Shown here: piece after piece, positions 9,755-21,468 of the stretch | Layout: every line of letters begins with the position of its first letter | Numbering within the stretch: position 1 is the stretch's first letter | Source of the DNA: Syngnathus acus | Lineage: Eukaryota; Chordata; Actinopteri; Syngnathiformes; Syngnathidae | Assembly (NCBI RefSeq): GCF_901709675.1 | Contig: NC_051088.1 | Span: 186,001 to 250,000, forward strand | Length of the DNA stretch: 64,000 nt | Direction: 5' to 3' | Program-made: the position numbers and the translations under genes | The notes under the pieces: generated by a model | Seen by the model: the letters and a program-made list of their open reading frames with translations, nothing else | Database searches by the model: none | What the model was told of the DNA's origin: nothing

Positions 9755-10260
9755 AAAGTTCAGAGGCTGCGGCCTTCCTGTGTGGAGTTTGCATGTTTTC
9801 CCCCATGCCCGTGTGTCACGACTCGCCCCTCCCCTCCTGTGTGTCCATGATCAGTGTGATCATCCTCACCTGCGTCTCGTTAGCTGTCTTGTATTTAAGT
9901 CTTGTCTGCCCCTCACTCCCCTGTTGGATCGTTGATGTCTTCTTGTTTCTTGGTTCCTGTCTTTGTCAGTTCTGTTTCGGTTAGCCAGTCTGTCGGTCGG
10001 TCCGTTAAGTTATGTTAGTTTGCCGGTTCTGTTGGTTTGTTCCCCTCATCCTCCCTTCCAACTACCTTTTCCCTGGTCCAAGCTGCATTTGGTCGCCCTG
10101 CTCCATTCCGATCCTGACAGTGTGGGTTTCCTCCGGATACTCGAGTTTCTTTTACATTCCGAAAACATGCATGGTAGGTTGATTGACCATTCCAAATTGC
10201 CCGTAGTTGTGGGTGTGAGTGCAAATGATTGTTTTTCTATGTGTGCCCTGCAACTGGCTT
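9755..10260 (+). mobile_element. tRNA-type SINE with RTE-like tail family, split by an LTR
   Basis: The parts 9755-9813 (GTGTGGAGTTTGCATGTT) and 10120-10260 (TGGGTTTCCTCCGGATACTC, AACATGCATGGTAGGTTGAT) are contiguous in the copies at 12395-12645 and 33655-34027. The LTR at 9814-10119 separates them. The tRNA-like head and the GGATGG tail are missing here. Confidence 0.7.
9814..10119 (+). mobile_element. Solo LTR (gypsy-type) inside a SINE
   Basis: It runs from TGTCACGACTC to CCTGACA, with TTGTATTTAAG as TATA-like box and CCTGGTCCAAGCTGCATTTG near the end. The empty SINE reads CCCGTGTGGGTTT, so GTG, or GTGTG if the boundary is shifted, was duplicated. The terminal TGTCA/TGACA and shared end string tie it to the LTR at 28630. 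Confidence 0.65.
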
Positions 10261-10274
10261 GCATTGTAAAAAAA

Positions 10275-10698
10275 AAAAACTTTTGTTCTGTGCCATCACG
10301 GACGTTCGATCGCTGGACATCAACATGCCTGCTGAGTTCTGCGGACCGGACAGTGCGTAGCTGCTGTGCGTCTGGAGCGGATGGCGCGCTATCGGGCGGA
10401 CCGGGCCATTGTACGAGGGGGAACATCGCGTGGAGGTGGACTGTGCGTCTACATCCGTGAAGAATGGTGCCGGGACTTTGTTGTGAGATGCCAGCACTGC
10501 TCGCCACTGGCGAAGTTTGTGATCTCCGGGCTGTTGGGGTCCTGAACTCTCTCCCCGTTGTTTTACTTGTGTGTTAATCGTGTGCTGTGTCTAGTCACCG
10601 TGGGATAGGGGGAACGGTATTTCGGTTTCTTTGTGTGTCCTAGCATGAAGGAATTGACAATAAAGCTGATTCTGATTCTGATTCTGATTCTGATCATT
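10275..10698 (+). mobile_element. Internally deleted CR1/L2/Rex1-type LINE
   Basis: The 5' part encodes an apurinic-like endonuclease fragment, TSRGGGLCVYIREEWCRDFV (10428-10487). At about 10532 it joins the very 3' end of a LINE (CTGTTGGGGTCCTGAACTC), whose UTR ends ATTGACAATAAAGCTGATTC with (TGATTC)n. The whole reverse transcriptase is missing. The 3' UTR matches that at 340-430, so both tails belong to one family. Confidence 0.7.
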
Positions 10699-10699
10699 A

Positions 10700-11700
10700 T
10701 TTTAGCAAATTTTGATACACTTAACATGAAGAAGAGGATTGATTTTCTTATGCAGACAGACAATTCTTTTATTGACTTGGATTCCATTTTTTAAAAGTCA
10801 CACCAACAGCCCCTCAACAATCCATTCTAAGAATTGAAAATTTGGGCAATATGAAAAATACAACATGCACATTAAATGTTAAAGGGAAATGTACTTTCGG
10901 CAGTTTGCAAACATATTTGATTAAGGCTGCGTTAGACATATGTAATCGTATCAATATAATTTCTAGTAGTAGTGTGGTCGCATATTAAGTGGAAAGGAAT
11001 GTGCAGGCTACATGAATTTGTTTTCTACAAAGTATTGTGGAACAGGATGTCCAGACAGGGAGGACATCTCAAGGCCGGTGAGGAACGCGAATAACAACTC
11101 GTCATTGTGGTCCAGACCCAACCGCCCACAACTGAGACCAGACACCTGCGCTGAGCGGAAAAACCCAAACGAGGAGATGACCATCAACCAATCACCACAC
11201 AATATTTTGCATGCTTGAATATTCATATTGTGTTTCTTTAAAACTGGGCAACCCGGAAGAATGTGTTGTCTCTTGATGGTCACAAGAACACACGAATCTT
11301 AGTGCGAGGGACCCGGGGGACCCAGGCGCCTGTATTAGTTTGCTTTGTCAGGATTAAACAATTGGTAAATTCGGCCCAATTGATCTACTGGTCTTCTCTT
11401 TGACAGAACGAACTCGCAAAATTGTTAGGTGTACCAGTGTGTGGATTAGGACGTAACAATTCTTGTGTTAAGTGTTGATCACAATTTGGAGTCAGATCAA
11501 TAACTAAAATCCGTAGCCTAACAATATAAACAAGGATTAAGTCTACAACAAACCATTTTTAAAACTCGTTTCTCTGCACAACAAGCCCTGGAAAGTGTCA
11601 CCAGTGTGGCATGCTTGACGTTTATTTCCGGTCTCGTTGAGGTGTTGTAGTTTTTCTACGGCAACAGTGCATGAAAAGAGTGCAAATTTTATGAGGCCAA
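10700..11700. other. Unassigned DNA
   Basis: No coding exon or repeat family is recognised. Short open frames on both strands have no motif. Confidence 0.35.
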
Positions 11701-11705
11701 AATGA

Positions 11706-11795
11706 GCTTTAATTGCGCGATTAAAAAAATGTATGCCATTAAAATAGGGTTGGATTAATCGCATTAACGCGTTAAACTGACACCACTAATATAAA
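11706..11795. mobile_element. Terminal fragment of a TTAATCGCATTAACGCGTT-type repeat
   Basis: The phrase GGATTAATCGCATTAACGCG, then TTAAACTGACACCACTAAT, is a common terminus of a fish hAT-like repeat. No partner end is seen. Confidence 0.5.
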
Positions 11796-12394
11796 TTCAA
11801 CCAATGAAATTTTCAGTTTTCGTTGATCATGGCGGACAGACGAACTGATCCGTTCCAGAAGGCTAATTTCTTATTTTTATTCTTTGGCTTTTGACCCACC
11901 ATAAGACTGACGTTGTTCTTCTGGTGTCTACTGTTCATGTGCTAGTGTCATTTGTGTTTTACTTTACTTTACACAGTGTTATATTACTGTATTGTTATTT
12001 TATGTTATATGCAAAGTGGTTCATTACAGCTGCAGCTGTGTGAGATGTGCGATATAGATATAGTTCTATTGTATTGTATTGATGGCAGCAGAAAATAAAT
12101 CCTGGGATATTTTCCAAGCCTAACCTTTACAGGTATCCAACCAATGCATCCTTGGATTAAGCTATCTGAGAAGAACCATCTGAGTATTCCCTGTGATCTT
12201 GGTATATTTGTGCTATCAACTGGAACAATACTTGGTACTGTGACTGATGACACTTCACAGGTCACAAGGACACAAGAAAGTACGAGAAGGCAAACTGCAA
12301 AATGCCTAGTATTGTTGCCTTGACACCAGGGTCAGCCCAGCCTATAAGCAGACTGAAGCTGCTCAGACTGCTCAGGACCTGCTGGCCACTCTAC
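11796..12394. other. Unassigned DNA
   Basis: Nothing is recognised except TATCAACTGGAACAATACTT near 12212, which also occurs at 9421 in the decayed itpr3 duplication. That is a short hint of shared repeat content. Confidence 0.35.
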
Positions 12395-12645
12395 CTGGCG
12401 GTGGAACGATGGTAGACTGGTTCACACGTCTGCCTCAAAGTTCAGAGGTGTAGGTTCGATTCCGGCTCTGGCCTTCCTGTGTGGAGTCTGCATGTTCTCC
12501 TCATGCCCGTGTTGGTTTTCTCCGGATACAGTTCAAGGTGTCCTCTGTCTACTGTCCGAAGTCAGCTGGGATAGGCTCCAGCATGCCCACAATCCTCGTC
12601 AGGATAAGCGGTTCAGATAATGCATGCATGGATGGATTTAGTTAC
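12395..12645 (+). mobile_element. tRNA-derived SINE with RTE-like GGATGG tail
   Basis: A tRNA-like head contains a B box GGTTCGATTCC (12453-12463). The body has GTGTGGAGTCTGCATGTTCT and GCTGGGATAGGCTCCAGCA, and the end reads GGATAAGCGGTTCAG followed by ATGCATGGATGGA. The tail GGATAAGCGG...ATGGATGG resembles the 3' end of the RTE LINE in this window, which would explain its mobilisation. Confidence 0.7.
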
Positions 12646-12688
12646 CTTTTTCCACTGTTGTGCTAGCAATTGTAACTAACAGCTAACA

Positions 12689-13001
12689 GCTCAGTGGCCT
12701 AGTGGTAGAGTGTCCGCCCTGAGACTGGAAGGTTGTGGGTTCAAACCCCGGCCGGGTCATACCAAAGACTATAAAAATGGGACCCATTGCCTCCCTGCTT
12801 GGCACTCAGCATTAAGGGTTGGAATTGGGGGGTTAGATCACCAACTGATTCCCGAGCGCGGCACCGCTGCTGCTCACTGCTCCCCTCTCCCCCAGGGGAT
12901 GGATTAAAATCACACGGGGATGGGTTAAATGCAGAGGACAAATTTCACCACACCCAGGTGTGTGTGTGACGATCATTGGGACTTTAATCTTTAATCTTAA
13001 T
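12689..13001 (+). mobile_element. Teleost tRNA-derived SINE, copy 1
   Basis: An A box TGGCCTAGTGG and a B box GGTTCAAACCC form a Pol III promoter in a tRNA-like head. The conserved body includes GGGACCCATTGCCTCCCTGC and CACTGCTCCCCTCTCCCCCA. The 3' end reads ATCATTGGGACTTTAATC with CTTTAA-type repeats. Two more copies are at 14428 and 55525. Frames through it are not genes. Confidence 0.85.
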
Positions 13002-13584
13002 TGTGACACTGTGAAATTGTTCTATACGTATATGATCTGTATGTGCTGTAAGTACTGACAAACAGCTGAGATGAGACGTTTGTATAATTTTCTGCTGTTT
13101 AACAAAATTTGACAATGTGTGAAATATGGGTGTAAGAGAAAAATATGCACCCCTTTGGCACTATTTTGTTAGGGAACCCAAACGACGCACTTGACACCTA
13201 TTCTTAGTCAATGCAAAAAGCAGTTATGCGCATTTGTTATTCTTGTGCCAGTGCGATCTTGAATGTTTCCAAAACACCATTTCATATGATTGGCAGATGT
13301 GCATACTGTATGTCCATTTACAGCCCCATATAAGTACTGAAGCTTTGCATGCATGCATGCGCACGCGCGCACGCGCTCACTCGCTCACTCACTCACTCAC
13401 ACCTTATATGGAATGGAAGATGAATGGAAAAAGTTGGAGCATGAAGGGTCCATATTTGTGTCAAATCCTGCCTAAATCTGTTCATCCTATCTAGGTTTGA
13501 TGAAGAGCACATTTTTAACTTCAATTGACTTGTCTTTCAACTGTCAACACCCCTGGATTGTGGCAAGTTCTGAAATAAGTAGGC
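13002..13584. other. Unassigned DNA apart from a simple repeat
   Basis: Besides the simple repeat at 13340-13400 I see no gene or named repeat. Confidence 0.35.
13340..13400. repeat. Mixed (GCAT)n, (GC)n and (ACTC)n simple repeat
   Basis: GCATGCATGCATGCGCACGC runs into CTCACTCGCTCACTCACTC. It is simple sequence only. Confidence 0.8.
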
Positions 13585-16383
13585 AAAAGATAATAATAAT
13601 AATACATTTAATTTAGCAGCGCCTTTCAGGTCACTCAAGGTCACTTTACAAGAGTTAAAAAGTTAAAAACAAGTTAAAAACAAATTAAAACAATATCATA
13701 CAGTAAAGAAGATTGTGAAAACATGTTAAAAACAACAACAGTAAGGCCACTAGAGATGAAATGCTGTCCTGAATAGGTGGGTCTTGAGAGTGGATTTAAA
13801 CTGTGGGAGGGAGTCAATATTGCGGATGTCAGGCGGAAGTGTGTTCCAAAGTTTGGGAGCAGAGAGCATGATTCGAGCAGCTGAATTCTGGACCAGTTGG
13901 AGCTTATGGATAAATTTCTGGGGGAGACCGAAGAGGAGAGAGGTACAATAATCAAGATGGGAGGTGACGAGGCTATGAACAAGAATAGAGGTGGAGTGGG
14001 GGGTGAGAGAGGGGCGGAGGCGATTGATATTGCGGAGATGAAAGTAAGCATTGCGGGTAGTGGTGTTGATATGGGAAGAGAAGGAGAGTGTGCCATCGAG
14101 GATGACACCCAGACTCTTAACCTGGGGAGAGGGGGAAACTAAGGAGCTGTCAATGGGGAGGGAGAAGCTGTCAACTTTTGATAGAGCGGATGTAGAACCA
14201 ACCAAAAGGATTTCAGTTTTATCACTGTTAAGTTTGAGAAAATTGGAGGTGAACCAGGTTTGTAGTTCAGAGAGGCAGTGAGTCAGGGAAGAGGAAGGGA
14301 GGGTGGAGTTGGGTTTGGTGGACAGATAGAGCTGGGTGTCATCCGCGAAGCAGTGAAAGAGGACATTGAATTTACGGAAAATAAGACCAAGAGGGAGGAG
14401 GTAAGCGATGAAAAGGAGGGGACCCAGCTCAGTGGCCTAGTGGTAGAGTGTCCGCCCTGAGACTGGAAGGTTGTGGGTTCAAACCCCGGCCGGGTCATAC
14501 CAAAGACTATAAAAATGGGACCCATTGCCTCCCTGCTTGGCACTCAGCATTAAGGGTTGGAATTGGGGGGTTAGATCACCAAATGATTCCCGAGCGCGGC
14601 ACCGCTGCTGCTCACTGCTCCCCTCTCCCCCAGGGGATGGATTAAAATCACATGGGGATGGGTTAAATGCAGAGAACAAATTTCACCACACCCAGATGTG
14701 TGTGTGACAATCATTGGGACTTTAACTTTAACTTAACCCAGGACAGAGCCCTGGGGGACACCAGTGGAGACAGGGGAGGATTGGGAACGGAAGGATTTAA
14801 GTTGGATGAACTGAGTGTGGCCTGAGAGGGAGGAGTGAAACCATTCGAGGGGGGTGCCAGAGATACCGATGTCTATTGAGGACAATGGAATGAGAGATAG
14901 TGTCAAAGGCCGCACTCAGGTCAAGGAGGATGAGGATGGAGAGTAAACCGGAATCGGCTGCAGTGAGGAGGTCATTGGTGATTTTTAGGAGGGCTGTTTT
15001 GGTGCTATGGCTAATATTTTTTCAAGAATTTTAGAGATGAAAGGTAAATTGGAAATGGGGCGGAGGTTATTGAAGTTGTTGGGATCTGAACCAGCTTTTT
15101 TAAAAATTGGGGAGACAGCAGCAGTTTTGTAATGTAAGGGAACAGAGCCACTACTGAGAGAGGAGTGGATGATGGCAGTGATGATAGAGAGCAGTGAGGA
15201 GAGGCAGGATAGGATCAGGGCAGTATGAAGTGGGTCTAACTGACATGTGGACGATTTGGATTTTGGAGATGAAATAGCAGAAATAGCAGAGGGGTCAGGG
15301 AGTTGAAATGAAGAGAAAGGCAGACTGTACGAGAGAGGTTAGGAGGAGTAGGGAGAAGGGGAAGAGGGGCTCAGTTGCTGGTGGATTTTGTCAATTTTTT
15401 GAGTAAAAAACAAAAGAAGTGAGATGCAAGTGTCGGAGGAATACAGGTGGGGGGGTGGGAGATCTTGGGGTTGATGAATTTTGTTGAGGAGTGAAAAAAG
15501 AGCCTCAGGGTTCCCACGGTTGGATGAAATAAGACTGGAAAAGTAAGTGGATTTGGCTGAAGCAATAGAGTCATTGTACTGTAAAATGTGGTTATTGTAC
15601 ATGTCCAGGTGAACAGCGAGACCAGTCTTTTATGGAGGCGTTCAAGTTGACGTCCTTTCGACTTCATGGAGCGGAGAGCAGGGGTGAACTAGGGGGCAGA
15701 ATGGGTGAAAGAAACAGACCGGGTTCTGACTGGAGCGAGGGAGTTGAGAATGTTGGTAAGTGAGTTGTTGTAGTGGAGAACCAGTTCATCAGGAGAGGAA
15801 TGGTAGCGAGGCAATGGTGGAGGAGAGAGTGTCAGTATTTATGTCCTTGATGTTACGGAATGAGATGAGACGAGGTGGCTTTGTTATGGAGAGGCGGAGC
15901 GTGACTTTAAAAGAGAGGAGGAAGTGGTCCGTGATGGGGAGATGATCAGCTGTACAGGTGGAGAGAGTGCGACCGGAGCAACAGATTAAATCCAGTGTGT
16001 GGCCTTTAATGTGGGTAGGAAAGTCAGTGAAGATGTGAAACCCGGAGCTCTCAAGGCAGGATGAGAAGTCACGGGTGAGGGGGAGAGCAGCATTGTCCAT
16101 ATGGATGTTGAAATCGCCCAGCAGAATCGCGTTAGGTGAGAGTGTGGAAAGATGGGCAAGAAAAGCAGCAATGTCATTTAAAAACTCTGGGTGGGGCTTA
16201 GGTGGACGGTAAACAGTGGCGATAATGGTAGGAATGCGACCGGACAATTTGCATGCAATACACTCGAATGACCTGAATGGAGGGACAGAGAGAGCAGTGA
16301 CTTTCCACTTCACACGGTGAATTATTGTGAGACCACCCTCACACTCAGGCCGGAAGCCAATTCTTCTTCCATTCATAAGCTCA
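13585..16383 (-). pseudogene. L2/CR1-like LINE, antisense, 5'-truncated and SINE-interrupted
   Basis: From right to left on the minus strand there is an endonuclease domain (GDFNIHMDN near 16090, DLICCSG, ITDHF near 15940). Reverse transcriptase fragments follow (STGVPQGSVLG near 14740). The C-terminal part has [53 protein letters not shown] and [20 protein letters not shown] (13770-14110). The 3' UTR ends in (ATT)n near 13590. A deletion joins LVQNSAARI directly to LSAPKLWN. The second interruption is the SINE at 14428-14735. Frames are broken many times. Confidence 0.75.
14428..14735 (+). mobile_element. Teleost tRNA-derived SINE, copy 2
   Basis: Same family as 12689. It sits in the antisense L2-like LINE with target duplication ACCCAG (14422-14427 and 14736-14741). 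The tail is GGGACTTTAACTTTAACTT. It is very close in sequence to the other two copies, so probably recent. Confidence 0.88.
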
Positions 16384-16527
16384 TGCAGACAATAAAGCCA
16401 AAAGATGAACAGTTTAATATTGGAATGGGTTGAATCGGTTGAAAAATGTAGAAATTTGAAGTGAAAACCAAAATTTTGCGAAATTTTGCGCAAAATTTAA
16501 ACGTGAAAACGTGAAATTTTTTAACTT

Positions 16528-17038
16528 GGCAATTTTGGGAATTTTGCCCCCCTGCTTAAGCCAGTACATGTCCAGGCCCGTCTGAAATTTGACATTCCAT
16601 ATGACCTTCTCCCAATCCTCTTCTGGATCATCCAAATGCTCTCTATCAAACTTCAGACAGGCCTGGACATGTACTGGCTTAAGCAGGGGGACACGTCTGG
16701 CACTCCAGGATTTGAGTCCCTGGCGGCGTAGTGTGTTACTGATGGTAGTATTTGTTACTTTGGTCTCAGCTCTCTGCAAGTCATTCACTAGGTACACGGG
16801 GTGAGATCTTGCGTGGAACCCCAGATCGAGGCCATGTTTGATCAAATACTTGTTTTCCACCATAATTTACAAATAAACCCTTTAAAAATAAAACAATGTG
16901 ATTTTCTGGATTTTTTTTATAATGTTGTCTCTCATAGTTGAAGTATACCTATGATGAAAATTACAGGCATCTCTCATCTTTCAAGTGGGAGAACTTGCAC
17001 AATCGGTGGCTGACTAAATACTTTTTTGCCCCACTGTA
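16528..17038 (-). pseudogene. Tc1-like transposon fragment with an inverted internal duplication
   Basis: The minus strand encodes Tc1 transposase pieces NTTISNTLRRQGLKSWSARR, VPLLKPVHVQACLKFDREHL and DDPEEDWEKVIW. The right end (to 17038) is a typical Tc1 terminus, reading inward TACAGTGGGGCAAAAAAGTA. The ORF then turns back on itself: CTTAAGCCAGTACATGTCC near 16557 is the reverse complement of GGACATGTACTGGCTTAAG near 16664. The left inverted repeat is absent. Confidence 0.7.
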
Positions 17039-17600
17039 AATGACCAAACAAAACTCGCAAAGTCTGGCCACCGTCTCTCCTTTCTCTTCTGCCTTTTCTC
17101 TCCCTCTACATATGTCGCAGCTCGGGCTCTAAGCTCTGACCCTTTAAAGGGGTCAGTCTTACAGTCCTCTGGCAGCCTTTTCTACACTAATCGATATATG
17201 AAAGTAGTCATAAGTACAGATGTCCATGTAAATTTTGGTGCCAATTGATAGCTGTTTTTGGACATTTTAAGCGACAGTCTGTACAATAATTTCCTATGGG
17301 GAAATTGTGATTGCTTCCTTCCATGACGTCATCAACCAAGACATGGAGGGGAGGGGTGTGTGGCCCTATTCCTCAATAGAAGTGGGTGTTTTTAAAGGCA
17401 TTTGTTGTTTCATTATTCCTCCAAGATGAATGGACAAAATAGAAAATGCTAACCTCTTCATTTTCCTGATGAAAAAAATACATATGTATACTGAAAATGA
17501 ACCATCCTCGGTTTACCGTCCCTTAAACCTATAAATAATTATTTGATGGTTCTCTATGAATTTACTTCGTTATAATCCTTACAGATATCTTTTCTAAAAT
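17039..17600. repeat. Unclassified dispersed repeat
   Basis: About 265 bp at 17215-17480 (AGATGTCCATGTAAATTTTG, CCAATTGATAGCTGTTTTTG, GGGGAAATTGTGATTGCTTC) recurs in reverse at 37925-38115. No coding content is seen. The rest is unassigned. Confidence 0.55.
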
Positions 17601-17848
17601 GAAAATAACTTTTGTATGAGTGGGATATGCATTCCCCCATATTTCTAGACCATATGTTATATAGGATACAATCAACAATGAATAATACAAAACATGCATT
17701 TAGTTTAAAATCCTCTTTCACCTTATATGTATTGTAGCAATTGGTTTTTCTGTTTTTGATTTAACAAATGTTATTTGCATCTTCCAATTCAATTTATGGT
17801 CCAAAAAATACCTAAGGATTTAGTATTACAAACTATTTCAATTACATC
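17600..17848 (-). mobile_element. LINE reverse-transcriptase fragment, antisense, copy i (left half)
   Basis: AT-rich blocks (GAGTGGGATATGCATTCCCC, TCCTCTTTCACCTTATATGT) recur near 20110-20560 and 21930-22380. In reverse they read as the RT domain of a fish LINE. The half continues at 19997-20106 beyond the RTE LINE. Confidence 0.6.
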
Positions 17849-17857
17849 GATGAATTA

Positions 17858-19987
17858 TGCATCCATCCATCCATCTTCTTCCGCTTATCCGGGGTCGGGT
17901 CGCGGGGGCAGCAGCTTCAGGAGGGACTCCCAGACTTCCCTCTCCCCAGCCACTTCATCGAGCTCATCCCGGAGGATCCCAAGGCGTTCCCAGGCCAGCT
18001 GAGAGACATAGTCTCTCCAGCGCGTCCTGGGTCGTCCCTGGGGTCTCCTACCGGTGGGACATGTCCGGAACACCTCCCCAGGGAGGCGTCAAGGAGGCAT
18101 CCTGATGAGATGCCCGAGCCACCTCATCTGGCTCCTCTCAACGCGGAGGAGTAGCGACTCTACTCCGAGTCTCTCCCGGATGACCGAACTTCTCACCCTA
18201 TCTCTAAGGGAGAGCCCGGACATCCTGCGGAGAAAACTCATTTCGGCCGCTTGTATCCGGGATCTCGTTCTTTCGGTCACGACCCATAGCTCGTGACCAT
18301 AGGTGAGGGTAGGAGCGTAAATCGACCGGTAAATTGAGAGCTTTGCCTTTTGGCTCAGCTCTCTCTTTACCACGACGGACCGGTACAGTGTCCGCATTAC
18401 TGCCGACGCTGCACCGATCCGCCTGTTGATCTCGCGCTCCATCCTCCCCTCACTCGTGAACAAGACCCCAAGATACTCCTCCACTTGGGGCAGGATCTCA
18501 TCCCCGATCTGGAGAGGGCATTCCACCCTTTTCCGATCGAGGACCATGGACTCGGATTTGGAGGTGCTGACCCTCATCCCGACCGCTTCACACTCGGCTG
18601 CGAACCGCTCCAGTGAGAGCTGGAGATCACGGCCTGAAGAAGCCAACAGCACCACGTCGTCTGCAAAAAGCAGAGACGCAATGCTGAGGTCCCCAAACCG
18701 GACACCCTCAACGCCTCGGCTGCGCCTAGAAATTCTGTCCATAAAAATGATGAACAGAATCGGTGACAAAGGGCAGCCTTGGCGGAGTCCCACCCTCACT
18801 GGGAACGAATCCGACTTACTGCCAGAAATGCGGACCAAACTCTGGCATCGGTGATACAGGGACCCTTATCAGTTGGCTCGGTACCCCATACTCCCGAAGT
18901 ACCCCCCACAGAACCTCCCGAGGGACACGGTCGAACGCCTTCTCCAAGTCCACAAAACACATGTGGACTGGTTGGGCGAACTCCCATGCACCCTCGAGGA
19001 TCCTGCTGAGGGTGAAGAGCTGGTCCACTGTTCCACGGCCAGGACGAAAGCCACACTGTTCCTCCTGAATCCGAGGTTCGACCTCCCGACGGACCCTCCT
19101 CTCCAGCACCACTGAATAGACCTTACCAGGGAGGCTGAGGAGTGTAATTCCCCTGTAATTGGAACACACCCTCCGGTCCCCCTTCTTAAAGAGGGGAACC
19201 ACCACCCCAGTCTGCCAATCCAGAGGCACTGTCCCCGATGTCCACGCGATGTTGTAGAGACGTGTCAGCCATGACAGCCCCACAACATCCAGAGCCCTTA
19301 AGAAATCCGGGCGGATCTCATCCACCCCCGGGGCCTTGCCACCGAGGAGTTTTTTAACTACCTCAGTGACTTCGACCCCAGAGATTGGAGAGTCCGCCTC
19401 AGAGTCCCCAGGCCCTGCTTCCACAATGGAAGGCGTGTAGGTGGAATTGAGGAGGTCTTCGAAGTATTCTCCCCACCGACACACGACGTCCCGAGTCGAG
19501 GTCAGCAGCACGCCATCTCCACTGTAAACAGTGTTGACGTTGCACTGCTTCCCCCTCCTGAGATGCCGGATGGTGGACCAGAATTTCCTCGAAGCCGTCC
19601 GGAAGTCATTCTCCATGGCCTCGCCAAACTCCTCCCACGCCCGGGTTTTTGCCTCAGCAACCGCCGAAGCCGCGTTCCGCTTGGCCATCCGGTACCTGTC
19701 AGCTGCCTCTGGAGTCCCGCAGGCCAAAACGGCCCGAATAGGACTCCTTCTTCAGCTTGACGGCATCCCTTACCGCCGGTATCCACCAGCGGGTTCGGGG
19801 ATTGCCGCCACGACAGGCACCAATGACCTTACGGCCACAGCTCCGGTCGGCCGCCTCAACAATGGAGGCGCGGAACAAGGTCCACTCGGACTCAATGTCC
19901 CCCGCCTCCCCGTGGGAAAAGCTCTGCCGGAGGTGGGAGTTGAAGCTCTTCCTGACAGGGGATTCCGCCAGACGTTCCCAGCAGACA
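17858..19987 (-). pseudogene. Rex3/RTE-like LINE, 5'-truncated, with target duplication
   Basis: Minus-strand reverse transcriptase with VPLFKKGDRRVCSNYRGITL, EEQCGFRPGRGTVDQLF, FVDLEKAFDRVPREVLWGVL, VGLRQGCPLSPILFIIFMDR and the catalytic SLLFADDVVLLASSG. The C-terminus contains LSIYRSIYAPTLTYGHELWV, then RWRDYVSQLAWERLGI. It ends in a (GGATG)n-type 3' tail at 17858. About 20 nt are lost near 18825, shifting frame between 18089-18838 and 18816-19727, and a shift near 19727 separates the first domain. A 9-bp duplication GATGAATTA flanks it (17849-17857, 19988-19996). The endonuclease is missing through 5' truncation. Confidence 0.85.
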
Positions 19988-19996
19988 GATGAATTA

Positions 19997-20579
19997 ATTT
20001 TACAGTTCCCAATTATCATGAATTTTGTTTTACTTATATTCAAAGATAGTTTTACATCAAACCATTTTAACCAATTTCACTTCACATTCCACAGTGGTGA
20101 CCAACAATGAATAATACAAAACATACGCATTTTGTTTAAAATCCTCTTTCACCTTATATGTATTGTAGGAATTGATTTTTCTGGTTTTGATTTAACAAAT
20201 GTTATTTGCCTTTTCCAATTCAATTTATGGTCCAAAAAATACCTAAGGATTTAGTGTTACAAACTATATCAATTACATCGATGAATTAATTTTACAGTTC
20301 CCAATTATCATGACTTTTGTTTTACTTATATTCAAAGATAAAAGTTTCACATCAAACCATTTTAACCAATTTCACTTCACATTCCACAGTGGTGATCAAA
20401 TCACTTAAATTTGCCCAGAACAAAAAAATTAATCTGCAAAAAGAACACTATAAACAGATTTAGACACCATACCTAGTTTATTCAAATACAAATTAAATAA
20501 CTTTGGCCTAAAGAAAATTTGGTTTTGTATGAGTGGGATATGCATTCCCCCATATTTCTCGACCATATGTTATATAGGG
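19997..20579 (-). mobile_element. Antisense LINE fragment, copies i (right half) and ii
   Basis: Copy i resumes at 19997. Copy ii starts near 20107 (AACAATGAATAATACAAAAC) and repeats the same blocks. It contains the empty sites of the RTE LINE (CATCGATGAATTAATTTTAC near 20278) and of the Tigger-like MITE (GAACACTATAAACAGATTTA near 20443). Confidence 0.65.
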
Positions 20580-21468
20580 CAGGGGTCCCCAACCCCTGGT
20601 TCGCGGACCTGTACTGGTCCGTGGGTCACTTGGTACCGGGCCGCCAAGCCGCACAGAAAAAAAAAAAAAAAGGTTTTTATCGACAATCAATTAATTCAGG
20701 TCAAGACGCTCGTCCCGGTCACGTGACATGTTTCCCCAGTCAAGCCCGCAAAGCTAGCAAAAATGAATACGAATTTATTTTGAAAAATATTTTTTAAATT
20801 GGCGATTCTCTTCCAATTACATCCGTCGGTTCAGGTCAAGACGCTCGTCTTGGTCACGTCACGTCACCTCAGTTGAGCCCGCGAAGCAAGCAAATATGAG
20901 CAAGAAACAGAGATGTTTGGAAAGCTTCTTCGGAAAGGGAACAAAGCCCCATGAGGAGACGGAAGAAGAAGAGGGTACGACCTAAGAAAAGGAAAGCTGC
21001 ATTTCTAAGAAAATTTCTGGAGTCCTACTTAAAATATGGATTTATCGCCACAGGTGACTCTGACGCGCCAAGCCCACTCTTCATAATATGTGGCGACAGG
21101 CTAACTAATGGAGCAATGAAGCCTTCAAAACTGCTTCAGCGCATGGAGACCAAGCATCCTGTATTAAAAGACAAACCTTAACCACTTCGGGTGTCATTGT
21201 CTCTGATTACCCCTAGATGGGACCGGCTCGTTTCTGAGAAACAAGCTCAGTGCTCCCACTAATTCAACGTAATTGTGAGTTTTATTTTTATGTCGTTTAT
21301 ACTTTTTTTTATGCCAGTCGTATCATTTTATTTCATCGTATTTATATATTTATTATAAATGCATTATTTATTTATATAAATTTATTATTTATTTATATAA
21401 AGGCCGGTCCCCGAAAATGTTTCTGACACGTAACCGGTCCGTGGCGCAAAAAAGGTTGGGGACCACTG
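20580..21468. mobile_element. hAT element, CAGGGGTCCCCAACC family, copy 1
   Basis: The ends are CAGGGGTCCCCAACCCC and GGTTGGGGACCACTG. A gene scrap reads NGAMKPSKLLQRMETKHPVL (about 21109-21168). This is the BED-zinc-finger end of a hAT transposase, preceded by SPLFIICGDRLT, so the element derives from an autonomous hAT. The target duplication is imperfect (ATAGGG on both sides). A closer relative is at 61475. Confidence 0.75.

Noticed and set aside
9963-10507. 165-codon + frame and 153-codon minus frame
   Set aside because: They run across an LTR, a SINE and a LINE fragment; only the LINE endonuclease piece near 10428-10487 is meaningful.
12689-12770. tRNA-like head with A and B boxes (also 14428 and 55525)
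   Set aside because: It is the SINE promoter region; the three copies with (CTTTAA)n tails show it is a retroposon and not a tRNA gene.
18350-19992. Several + strand frames of 80-150 codons
   Set aside because: They are shadows of the minus-strand RTE reverse transcriptase, whose high GC third positions keep the antisense open. The same applies to 43480-44130.
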